DNA of 64,000 bases from Strix aluco (lineage: Eukaryota > Chordata > Aves > Strigiformes > Strigidae), in contig NC_133954.1 in NCBI RefSeq assembly GCF_031877795.1, positions 9,105,258-9,169,257 on the forward strand, given 5' to 3'. Below are positions 9,854-20,086 of this stretch, in pieces. Below the pieces are notes generated by a model. The model worked only from the letters and a program-made list of their open reading frames with translations. It was not told the DNA's origin and did no database searches. How positions within the stretch are numbered: the stretch's first letter is position 1; each line of letters begins with the position of its first letter. The translations under genes were made by a program, and so were the position numbers.

Positions 9854-12800
9854 ATGGACCCCAAGGACCGTAAGAAGATCCAGTTCTCGGTGCCAGCCCC
9901 CCCCAGCCAGCTGGACCCCCGCGCCGTCGAGATGGTGAGGGTGGACATGGGGGTACGGGGTCGCACTGGGGGTCCCTCGTCACCCCGAGGTCACCGGCAG
10001 CGCTGGCCAGCGCTGCCGGTGACCTCGGGGTGACGAGGGACCCCCCCCCCACCGCTGTGATTGGGATGGGGACAGAGTGGGACAGATGGGACTGGGAGAG
10101 CTGGACAAGGGGGTTTGGGGGGGACAGGAGGGACAGAGGGGACAGGACTGGGGGCGGGGGGACGGGATGGGATGAGGGAGAGACAGGGACAGGACAAGAA
10201 AGGTCCAAGGTTCCTGCGTGAGCCACGGTCCTGTGCGGAGGGAGAGTTGTGCAGGGGGACAGGGACAAGGACGGGACGGAGGGGACAGGATGGGGACGGG
10301 GATGGGACAGGAGGGAAGGGACAGCGCGGGACAGAGGGGACAGGACAGGGACAGGGAGGGGCAGGACAGGAATGGGACAGGAGGGAAGGGACAGAAAGGA
10401 CAGGATGGGGACAGGGATGGGACAGAAGGGAAGGGATGGAGGGGACAGGGTGGGGACAGGGATGGGACAGGACAGGGACCGGGATGGGACAGGAGGGAAG
10501 GGACAGAGGGGACAGGGTGGGGACAGGGATGTGACAGGAGGCGACAGGATTGGGACAGGACAGAGACAGGAGGGGACAGGATGGGGACAGGGATGGCACA
10601 GGAGGGGAGGGATGGGACAGAGGGGACAGGATACGCTGGGGGATGGTGCAGCCACCCCCAGCCGGTTGTCCCCAGCCCGAGGGGACATTCCCCAGCCCCA
10701 TGCCAGCCCCAGAGCCCCCACAGAGGGGCCGGGCAGGCACCGGGGCTGTCGTGGGTCTGGGAGGGACCAGGGACATCGCGGGGACCCCGGGATGGGGCCA
10801 TGGCCCCTCTGTGGGACACTGAGCCTTTGAGCAGCGCTGGCTCAGCGGGGACCCAGCCGGAGCTGGGTGTCCTCGTCCCCTGCTCCCTGCTGGTGGCCCT
10901 GGGCTGGGGGCCCCCCTCCATGGTGGGGGGGTACGTGGCCCCACACGCTCCCTGCCCGCACCCACACTCACACACGTGCAGGCATGTGCAGGGGGCCTCG
11001 GCCCTGGGGCGCAGGGGCAGGGGACAGGGGACCCCAGGTGTCCCTGGCCGGTGACACCCCGCTGTGCCCCAGATCCGCCGGCGGAGGCCCACGCCGGCCA
11101 TGCTCTTCCAGCTCTCCGAGCATTCCTCCCCAGGTGAGCGGGACAGGGACCGGCTGGGGATGGGACACAGGGCGGGGGTGGACATGGTAGCAGGGGACAT
11201 CTGGTCCAGGGACGGGAGGTGGTGGCAGGGTGGGATGTGGTGTCACCGGCAGGATGGCGTGGCAGGGATGGGATGTTGTGGCAGGGAGGGGACATGGTGT
11301 CATGCACGGGATGGGATGTCCAAGATGGGACATGGTGGCAGGGAGGTGACATGGTGGCAGGGATGGGACGCGGTGTCACCAACAGGATAGAGTGGAAGGG
11401 ATGGGACGTTGTGGCAGGGATGGGACATGGTGGCAGGGAGGGGACATGGTGGCAGGGTGGGGTGCGGTGTCACCTGTGGTACAAGATGTCCAGGATGGGA
11501 CCTGGTGGCAGGGAGGGGACGGGGTGTCACATAAAGGCCGGGGTGGCAGGGATGGGACGCGGTGGCAGGTCCCTGGCGGGCAGGGTGACCCCCTGGAGCG
11601 GGGGCCCGGGGGTGGGCAGGGACCTGCCCGGCTCCGTCGGGTGCCGGCAGCCCCCGTCCCGCTCACCCCTCTCTCCCCGGCGCTGCCGACCCAGAGGACG
11701 AGTCCCTGCCCTACCAGGTGAGTGGGTGCCGGGACCCCCGGGACAGCCCCGCTCCCCCGTCCCGCGGCTCCCCGGGCACCGGGGGGGGGTTATCAGGGCC
11801 CAGCCCAGGCACCCGCCATCCCGTCCCAGCCTGGCCCCGGTGCTTATCGGTTCCCTGCCCGGCACGGGCACACGGCGCTGGGGACGGGGCCGCAGAGCCA
11901 AGCCGGGCTGTGGGGTTTGGCCCCGGTGCAAACCACCTCGTGACCGTCATGGGGACCCCACCCCAGCGCCCCCCGCACCGGATCCCCCCGGTGGGGTGCT
12001 TGTCCTCGGGGAGGGGTCACCCTCGAGTCCCCGTTGCGGGACCCCCATGGCAGCATCCTCATCCCGGGGTCCCCAGCGCGAGACCCCCGGTTACAGCACC
12101 CACCTCCCCAGGGGGGTGCGTGGATCCCCTGGGGTCGTGGTGGGTGGCCCCCCCGGCATGGGGGGGACACTGGGACCCCATCCCCAACTCCGCTCCCCCC
12201 CGCAGCGCGGCGAGGGCTGCCTGCTCAAACCAAAGAGGACCAACCCGTGTGCCTACACGCCGCCCTCGCTCAAAGGTACCACCCGAACGGGGAAACTGAG
12301 GCACGGGGGCTGTGTGGGGTGGGCTGGGGGCACCCGGGTACGCCAGACCCCCCACGCTTCTCCTGGTGCTGCGTGGCTCTGTGGGGACACCCCAGTGCTC
12401 CCAGTGCTTCCAGTGCCCGGAGCAGGGTCCTGACGCCGGTGCCCCCGCAGCGGTGCAGCGCATCGTGCAGTCCCACCTGGAGAGTGGCCTGGCCGGGGGT
12501 GACAGCTCCGACGGGGAGGCCGATGACCCGGAGCATGAGCTGGCCCACGCCTGTGACCCCGACAGTGCCCTCGAGCCTGGTGAGGGGGACAGGGGACGGG
12601 GCTGCCGGAGCCTGGGGGACGTGGGGACAGGATTGCTGGAGCCTGGGGGACACAGGGATGGGGCTGCTGGAGTCCAGGGGACATGGGGACAGGATTGTTG
12701 GAGCTTGGGGGACGTGGGGACACAGAGAGGGGGCTGCTGGAGCCTAGGGGACATGGGGACACGATTGTTGGAGCCTGGGGGACATGGGGACAGGATTGTT

Positions 12801-13796
12801 GGAGTCTGGGGGATGTGGGGACAGGATTGTTGGAGGCTGGGGGACATGGGGACGGGGTTGTTGGAGTCTGGAGGACATGGGGACACGGGGACAGGACTGC
12901 CGGAGCCCAGAGGACATGGAGACAGGATTGCTGAAGCCTGGGGACATGGGGAGATGGGGACAGGGCTGCCGGAGCGCAGGGGTGCAGGGACGGGCGCCAC
13001 CATCCCCTGTAGCCCTTGGGGACGGGGCAGGTGCCCGGGTGGGGGACGCAGGCTGGCTGCTGACAGTGCTGCCTGGACCTGCCGCCCGCTCACCCCGGGC
13101 TGAGCGGGTCCCGCGGGGGCCACCACATCCCCCCGCGCCGGGCAGCGTCTCCGTCCCCCGCCGGGGCCGCGCTGACGCCAGCCGGACCCCCGGCCGCTCG
13201 GTCGCCAACTCTGGCGGTGCCCCGGTGCCACACGTGCCTTCCTCTGCCCCCGGCTCATCGCCGCCCGCCCGCGAAGCCCCGGGGAGCCAGGCCAGAGCCG
13301 AGCGGAGCTTCTTCCCCGCCGGCCCCAAGGCGCACAAGCGGAGAGGTAACGGCATGGGGACGGGGATGGCGGGGGGACACAGCTGCCCACCACATCCCCG
13401 GGGCTGCTGGGCGGATGCTGGGGCTCGGGGTCCCCGGGGCCACCGGCCACGTTGCCCGCAGGCGGGCAGAAGGTGTCCTTCGCCGGCGGCATCGAGGAGC
13501 GCGGGCAGGACCTGAAGTCGCTGACGGTGTCGGAGATCCCCGAGGACCCCGAGGGAGCGGAGGGTGACGAGGAGGAGCAGGGACGGGAGCAGGAGGACGG
13601 CGGCACCGGGGGTACGTGGGGTGTCACCCTGTCCCCGGTGGCTCCGGTGCTGACGGGGTCCCCCCCCAGCCCCCCGGCTCCTGACCCCGCCGCCTTTTCG
13701 TCCCCAGAGCGGCGACACGTCGGCTTCGCGGAGGTGCCCTCGCGCCCCATCGGCACCGAGCGCCACTCGCCCACCTTCCCGCTGGGCACCAGTTAG
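9854..13796 (+). CDS. PPP1R1B: DARPP-32, protein phosphatase 1 regulatory inhibitor subunit 1B
   Basis: A cytosolic PP1 inhibitor that is switched on by PKA phosphorylation in dopamine-responsive neurons. Exons as read: 9854-9934, 11073-11133, 11695-11717, 12206-12275, 12451-12579, 13013-13345, 13462-13611, 13708-13796, all with GT-AG borders and matching phases. The N-terminus [20 protein letters not shown] is as in mammalian DARPP-32. The PP1-docking KIQF motif is at residues 8-11, the PKA site RRRRPT places Thr at residue 34, and the CDK5-type site AYTPPSLK has Thr73 (human Thr75). From exon 5 onward resemblance to mammals fades: the usual long acidic run is weak and the last exon is not recognisable. 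The sixth exon is the least certain; its start could lie further 3'. The start codon fits the family exactly. STARD3 follows about 600 bp downstream, as in human. Confidence 0.93.
9968..10045. repeat. Perfect 78-bp palindrome in PPP1R1B intron 1
   Basis: Arms 9968-10006 and 10007-10045 are exact reverse complements over 39 bp with no spacer (centre ...GCTGG|CCAGC...). It starts 34 bp after the exon 1 donor. A perfect, loopless palindrome of this size is unstable in living cells and is a common product of fold-back reads, so an assembly artefact is likely. A real inverted duplication is possible. Confidence 0.95.
10060..10640. repeat. GGGACAGG minisatellite in PPP1R1B intron 1
   Basis: About 580 bp of purine-rich repeat made of GGGACAGGATGGGGACAGGG-type units of variable length, strongly G on the plus strand. 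It starts just after the palindrome and fills the middle of intron 1. The long frames across it on both strands are non-coding. Confidence 0.85.
11165..11575. repeat. GGTGGCAGGGATGGGACA minisatellite in PPP1R1B intron 2
   Basis: Imperfect copies of a unit of about 20-26 bp, 'ggtggcagggatgggacat', fill most of the intron between the PKA-site exon and the small third exon. Composition is purine-rich, like the repeat in intron 1 but with a different unit. Confidence 0.8.
12590..12985. repeat. 31-bp minisatellite in PPP1R1B intron 5
   Basis: About twelve copies of a 31-bp unit (GGAGCCTGGGGGACATGGGG followed by ACAGGATTGTT) begin directly after the donor of the fifth coding exon and end about 30 bp before the candidate acceptor at 13012. 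Confidence 0.85.
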
Positions 13797-14057
13797 CTGC
13801 CACCGGCCACCGGCCACCGGCCACCGCAGCCTCGCCTGTGCCCCCCTCCCCTCGCCGCGGCCGCCCCCTCGCCCGCTGCCTCCCTGCCTGCGCCACGGCC
13901 GCCCCGCTTCGGGGCCGGGGGTCCCCGGGGAGCCCCGCGGAGGGGACGGCGAGGCCTTGAGCCCCCCCCCCGGCTGCCGGGGCAGGAGCCAGGGCTGGGA
14001 CCCCCCCCCCCAGTGCCCCCCCCCGGCCCCCCCATCGAGCAGAGCCCCCCCGCCCGC

Positions 14058-14063
14058 AATAAA
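14058..14063 (+). terminator. PPP1R1B: Poly(A) signal of PPP1R1B
   Basis: A canonical AATAAA 262 bp after the PPP1R1B stop codon in a C-rich 3' untranslated region. It is the first signal downstream and lies well before the STARD3 promoter, so the transcript should end at about 14080. Confidence 0.85.
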
Positions 14064-14226
14064 CGGCTGTACAGAGAGGCTGGAGCCTGCTTGGGGGGGG
14101 GCTGCGGCCGTGGGAGGGGGCTGGAGGGGCCCTGACCCCCGGGTTTGGGGGGGCAGCGTGGGGGGGTGGGGAGCTGTGGGGCAGGGCTGTGGGGTCACCC
14201 TCCGCTGCCACCATGGACACACCCCC

Positions 14227-14341
14227 CCGCCATGGGGAATGGTCCCTCCCAGCCCCACTGACACCCCAACCCCCCCGCCATGGGGAATGGTCCCTCCCAG
14301 CCCCACTGACACCCCCTCCCCGCCATGGGGAATGGTCTCTC
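14227..14341. repeat. Three tandem copies of a 46-49 bp unit
   Basis: The unit begins CCGCCATGGGGAATGGTC and recurs at 14227, 14276 and 14321 with almost no divergence. It sits between the PPP1R1B poly(A) signal and the STARD3 promoter. Confidence 0.85.
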
Positions 14342-14379
14342 CCCCCCCCCCCCCCGTTGGGCCCGTCCGCCCCCCCCGC

Positions 14380-14514
14380 AGCCGGCGATGGTCGGCGCCG
14401 GCGCAGCCTCGCTCTGGCGTTTCCCTTCCGGGGTCAGAGGTTGCGGCGGCGCCGGGCCGGAAGTGGCTCTCGCCGGGTCCGCTTCCGGCGGGGACCGGCA
14501 CCGGGCAGCGGCAG
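14380..14514 (+). promoter_or_regulatory. STARD3: STARD3 CpG promoter and non-coding first exon
   Basis: CpG-dense DNA with several ETS-type sites (CTTCCGG at about 14426, CCGGAAGTG at about 14457, CTTCCGG at about 14482), the usual build of a TATA-less housekeeping promoter. The stretch ends in a strong donor, GCGGCAG|GTACCG, at 14514. A first exon ending here would splice to the acceptor at 20022, just upstream of the STARD3 start codon, leaving a 5.5-kb first intron. The exact start site is not visible. Confidence 0.7.
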
Positions 14515-17500
14515 GTACCGCGGGCGGGCCCGGGGCCTCGGGGCGACCCAGCCCCGCTCCCGGGGAGGGCGGTTCCGGGCTGGGTGCTGGGCGGCGGGGC
14601 CCGGTCGCTCGGCTCCGGGGGGCCCCGGGGCGGGCAGGGCCTTGGTGCCGCCCTCGGGCCCGGGAGTGCGACCGCCGGGGCGGGGGGGAGACACGACTCT
14701 CCTTGGGGGTATCCCGGGTTCAGTCCTGGGCGGGCGGGGGTGGCAGTTACCGGGGCACCGGGGTTTAATCCGTTACCGGCTCCCCGGAGGTTTCGGGGCC
14801 CGGGGAGCCCCGGGTGTCCCGTGGGGCGGCTCCCCCAAGGGCACCTTCCCCCGGGTGGGCCCGGATCCCTGTCCTGCGTTCTGTCCCCCGGTTTCACCGG
14901 CGGGACCGTGGCCCCGGCTCTCCCGGGAGCCGTTCGGCTCCTCCAAACCCCCGCCCGGCGCTGGCCCCGGGGGCAGCAGCAGCGCCTGATCCCGGTCACA
15001 TCCTCCCGAAGCCGCCTCTGCGCTGACCCCCACGGGCACCCCCACGTTTGGAACCGCTCCGTGCTCGGGCACCGGGGCGAGCGGGGTGTGGGGTGAGCGG
15101 AGGGTGAGCACCGATCGCCGAGGCGCTCACGGCAGCGGAGATCCGGGCGGCTGAAGGCTTTGCCCCTCTCTAGTCGCTGTAACAAAGCTGCAGGGACCTC
15201 GGGGGCTTTTCTGAGGGGGAGCACAGGAAAACTTGCGGCACCTCCGGAGAGGAGGGGTCGGCTCCTGCCCGGGGACGGGACCCCCGAGGGGTTGTTGGGG
15301 TGTGGAGGGGCCGTCGGGGGTCCCGGCGCTGCTCCCCCCTCAGCCCCTTGGCAAACGCTGGCCCGGACGGCTCCGTGCGGAATATCCCGCGGCGATCCTG
15401 GTGCTCGTAGAACTGTTGTTTGCACCCGGTGTGGCTCGGGGGGGGCTGCCAGGCTGCTCTGGGTTTGGAGGTTCCTGTTAGCGCTGTTATCACTGACACA
15501 TCCTCACTGATTCGGGTCCGGGGTCTCTGCAGGGACCTCGAGCTTTGTCCCCCGCCTGTGAGGGACCGATCGCCCGGCGGCTCGAGCGTGGGGCTGAGGT
15601 GTGAGGAAGGATGACACTCTGTGGAGCATGGTGCTGTGGGGCTGGTGGCCATCGCTGCCCTCTGCCAGCCCTCTGAGACCCTCCTCTTGCTGTGAGGCGG
15701 CGTGAAGCCTCTCCCATCCCAAGTGTTTAAGGTCCTGCTCCGCATCCCAAAACGCAGCAGCGACCGGGCGAGACCTGGCTGAGGTTTTGTCACAGCACGG
15801 GGACACCAGACGCTGCCAGGAAGGTCCCACAGTGGCTCCCGGGGACAGGAGCCCTCTCAAATGTTCAAGCAGGCTGGGGGGGCTGGCACCCACCAAGGGC
15901 ACCCTGAGGGGGGGGTAGGAGAGGGGCTGGGCCCCAACTCTCAGCTGGTGCCAACTGGGGATTCAGGCAACCACAGTGCCACCAAAGCCTGCTGAAAATG
16001 AGCGTGGAGGGTGTGCGGGGGGGAGGTGTGGGTTGGGGGGGGCTGCGGCTTCAAGTTGGGTGTAGAGAGGGGTCATCTGGGGGGAGGCAGCACCCAGCTT
16101 GGCTGCGAGGAGCCCCGGGGACGCCTTTGCCTGCGGGGAGAGGCAGGACCAGGCCCCGGGGCTGGCTCGGCCCTTGGCGGGCAGCGGCACTTCCCAAGGG
16201 GGTTGCAGGTCGCTCCCCGCACACATCCAGCGCTCGGAGCAGCGACAGCTGGGCGCTGCCTGCTCCCCGGGACCCTGCACACCGGGAGCCACTTCCCCGG
16301 GCTCCCCAGGGCAGCGGAGACACAGGGGCAACGGGATTGCGAGCCAAAACGACCGGTGGCCGGGGCTGGGCTGCCGCGCTGGCTCCGGGGGAACGCGCTG
16401 TTCACGAGGCTCTCGGAGTTTCCCCGTTTCTGCCTGCGGTGCTGGGGAGGGGACGGGCTCCCCGGGGGTCTCCTGTGCCCAGGCAGCGGCAGCTCCTGTT
16501 TTTTTTCCTGTTGCTGAAGCCGCAGCCCCGGTGCCCCTCGTTGTTCTGATTTACCACGGCCGTTGCCTGTCAGCGTGCCGCCTCTGCTCGCTGTCCCTCG
16601 TGCCGCCGGTGCTGCCGGGAGCCAGCACGTAACGTGCCTGGCAGGGTGACCTTTCTGAGCGTAGACGCGGGCTCGGATTAGCCCTGGAAGGTGCTTTAGG
16701 GAAAGCTGCAAATCGGTGCGAGGACAGCTCGCTGTGGAGCTCCGCGCGGTGCCCTCGCTGCGGGATCACGGCAGCGCCTGGGCGCGCTCAAAAACCAAAC
16801 GACCTCGGCCCTGGGGGGTCTTGGCTGTGAATGTGACGGGGCCTGTCCAGTGGTTTGCTGAAGTCGTTGGATCACTTCATGGGTTTTTTGGAGTGAGGTT
16901 TAGTGTCTAACTTAATATTTACGTTTTTTGTTTTAAAGGCATCTCTCCCTGCTAGGAAGCTCGGACGCGTGTTAGCGCCCGGTGAAACACCCGCAGCTGG
17001 TGTCTCTAAAAGGCCCCGTCCCTCTCGCTCTCCAGGTGTTCTCTCTCCTGGTGCAGCGTTTGGTGCAAAGGCTGTAACTCTCACAAGAGGTGACATGAGA
17101 ATTAGCTGTTGAAGTCGTCATGTGAGCTGAGAAGACACATTAATAGGAAGTCGGGGGCGCGGGAGGAAAGGAGAAGCGATGTCACAAGATGGAAAGGCTT
17201 CTTACTGTAAGACATGTCATTAACATGCAAACATGTGCTAATGAGAAGCTTGTGATTTGAATCTGAAAGCTGAGAGTGGAAAAGGGTGACACTGGGGTGG
17301 GAGTGACACTGGGGAGGGTGACTCCGGAGCTTTGCAGAGGCTGCTCTGACCTTCCACAGGGCCGGGCCAGGCCTCGGCACAGGCCCGGGGTCCATTTTAG
17401 TGCCCAGCGTCCCGTTGGGGCTGGGCTGGGCTGCGCGTGTTGTGCCACGTGGAGTTCTGGGGCAGCACTCGCTGGGTGTTAGTTCTTGGTGTTGTCTCAG

Positions 17501-20022
17501 GGCACCTCTGCTCCGCATGTGCTTCCCGCTGGGATTTGCGGGCTCACTGCCGACGGCGGCATCGCCTTTTGTCCCTGCGCCTCTCACCGCTCGCTTCGTC
17601 CTCAAAACAGGAGGTCGCACCAGCAAAAAGAAACCAAATCTTTCCTCAGAGTCTTGAGAGCCCCCCCCCCCCTTTTTTTTTTGTTTTTTTTAAAACCAGA
17701 AAAGCTCTGAGGGGTCCCCAGTGCGGGTGCCTCTTCGGGCTGTGTTAGTGTCACCTGAGGTGTCCCTCTGGGCAGCGTGTGCCACTCGTGCTTCCCCTGT
17801 TGTGGTGGCTGTCAGAGCTGCGCTGCTCGAGAGCCCCCGAAAGCGGCTCGTGGCTCGGCAGCCGGTGTGGCTCACGCTGCGGAGGATGGCTGAATGCATA
17901 ATACAACACCGGGGCGCTCAATAATTTATCTGTCACCCAGAAAAAGGCACATTTCTACACGCTCAGATCCAGCCCCTGCTCTTTCTGCTCTGAGCTTTCT
18001 CCTGCCTGAGGGAGCAGTCCCAGGCGAGGGGCCTCATCTAGGCTTAAAATATTTCTACCAAACCCTGCTCTGTCCCACAGTGCTTGAGGTAAAGCCCTTG
18101 TCACTGGTTCTTTCCCAGAAATTGGTTATTGCCGGTTGTTTTGGGATGGGCGTGCTAATGAAGCTGTGTTAAACCTCACCGGGAAGGCTGGGCTTTAGGG
18201 ACGGGTGGGTTTAGGCTGGCTGAGCTGCGCGAGGGCTCGCAGCGACTGCTGCTCTCTGCTGTGTCCCCGTGCTCTGCCGTGGCCCCGGCGCTGCCTCGGC
18301 GTCGGGGGAGCGGGGCCAGCGACTCTTGCAGGGTGATTTTAAAGCGCTGTGAAAGTTGCGGGGGGCTGCCTAAGTGCAAAGTGTTGTTTGAGGGAAGGAG
18401 GCGGCGACACCCTGCCGTAGAGGAGGAGGCAGCCCGTGCATGAGGTGATGTATTATTTAGCGCTCACAGATGTCTTTAACTTTTCTCAGTTTGAGATGGG
18501 TCCCTCGCTCGGAGCAGCGAAGGGCCGTGGTCGTTGCGGCTGATCCAAAGTGACAAGTCTTCCAGCTCCTCCCGAAGTGCCTCCGAGAGAGACTAACAGG
18601 GACTTGACAGGAGTCCAGCTTTGTTCCCTTTCCAGCCCTGCTGCTCCCCAGGGGCTGGAATGCAGAAGCTGCTGGTGCAGGGATCCCAAATCGCCCCAAA
18701 TCCAGTTTTGCTCAGCTCTTGCAGTTGCCTCAGTGTCCGGTGGGGCTCGGCAGCACCCCTGGCTTCGCGTGCCCCATGGATCGCCCCTTCCCACGGGTCT
18801 GGGCGCAGTCTCGGGGCATTTTTCCTCGGATATTGCATGGCTGCAGCCTCCTGGTTGTTGCAGGCGTGATCTGTTGTAGACAGACAAACCTCACTCAGAT
18901 CCTGGAGGATGCCGAACTGCTGGGGCAGTAGCTAAGGCAGCAAAGAATCTGGTTTTTTTGGAGGCAAAATGTCCTTGAGCAGGAGTATTTTGCAGAGAAG
19001 GAGCTTGTAGCTGTGCCTTTGCCGTGGGTGACTCGGAGGTGGCGGAGCCAGGGACTGGCAGATCCCTGGGCTGACCTGTTTTGGCATCCTCTTCCCTTGT
19101 TTGTCTCCAGCGTGTTTTAGTTGCGCGGGGCATTAACATAGTGGCGTCCTTGTGCGGTGCTGACGGAGAGGAAAAATTTTAATACAATGGTTGGCACGAG
19201 CTGCGTGAAAACAGCCTTCAGACCTCAACACCTCGCTTGCGTCGGGGCTGTGTGCCTGGCACTGCCGGCCACCGCGGCCGGGACGGAGAGCGGCGCTTTC
19301 CCCTGCTGCCATCCTGCTGCTCTGCTTGGCCGGAGTCGGGTGTGAAACCCAGCGTCCTGCTCCTGAAGTGAGCCGGCTCCTCTCTCGGCTGTGCGGGATG
19401 GGATCCGACGGGATGACGGGCTCCCGAGGTTTGGTGGTTTGCCTTGTGCAACACACGGAGCCCGGCCCGGGAGCTTTGCCTCCGCGCCCCTGCGGAGGAG
19501 CCTGCCGCAGCTTGGGGTGGCTCCGGGATCCCGGGGACTGCTCCTTTTCGGAGCACGGGCCTCCGCGGAAACACCCCGAGGCCCATTTTCCTGCTGCCAC
19601 GGCACCTCCGTGGGGTTTGCCATCTGCTGCTCCGGCCGCTGGCTGTAGCCACCAGCTTGGCTCACTGTGCTCGAGCGTGTTCTGGGTGGCCACCTCTGGG
19701 TTCCGGGGACAGTTGCTGGTGACCCCCTGTGCCTCTCAGCCTTTCGCAGCTGATTCCTCCTTCCCTGCGGTGAGCAAGAGGGAGGGAAAGTCTCTGCCTG
19801 TGCTGGTGAACGTGAGGCGCCAGGGAGAGATGGGGCAGCCCTGGGTGTCTTTGCTTCAGAGAGGGAGGCTCTTTGCCAGCCCAAAAGCCAGTTTTCCCTC
19901 CAGAACTGTATCAAACAGACAGGATCTCATTTGGGAATAGGAATATTTACCTTTAGAGGGGCAGAGGAGAAGGGGTATCCAGAGACCCGAGGCCTGAGGG
20001 TCCCCTTTGTGTCTCCCCACAG
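14515..20022 (+). other. STARD3 intron 1
   Basis: About 5.5 kb without a recognised exon, RNA gene or mobile element on either strand. Composition falls from very GC-rich at the left to more mixed after about 15.1 kb. A C9 run followed by a T-rich tract lies at about 17660-17690. Many frames of 60-230 codons cross it, but none shows splice-linked similarity to a known protein. Confidence 0.6.
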
Positions 20023-20086
20023 GTGATGCACTGACTTGGCAGATGTTGCCCCGCTTGACGTAGGACCCAAGTGGCTTGGGCCAAGG

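Noticed and set aside
10060-10640. CRISPR-like or collagen-like array
   Set aside because: Repeats are contiguous with no unique spacers and lie in a vertebrate intron; an ordinary minisatellite.
12744-15425. Minus-strand frame of 893 codons
   Set aside because: It runs antisense through PPP1R1B exons, its 3' end and the STARD3 promoter. GC-rich DNA lacks stops in this frame; there is no recognisable protein.
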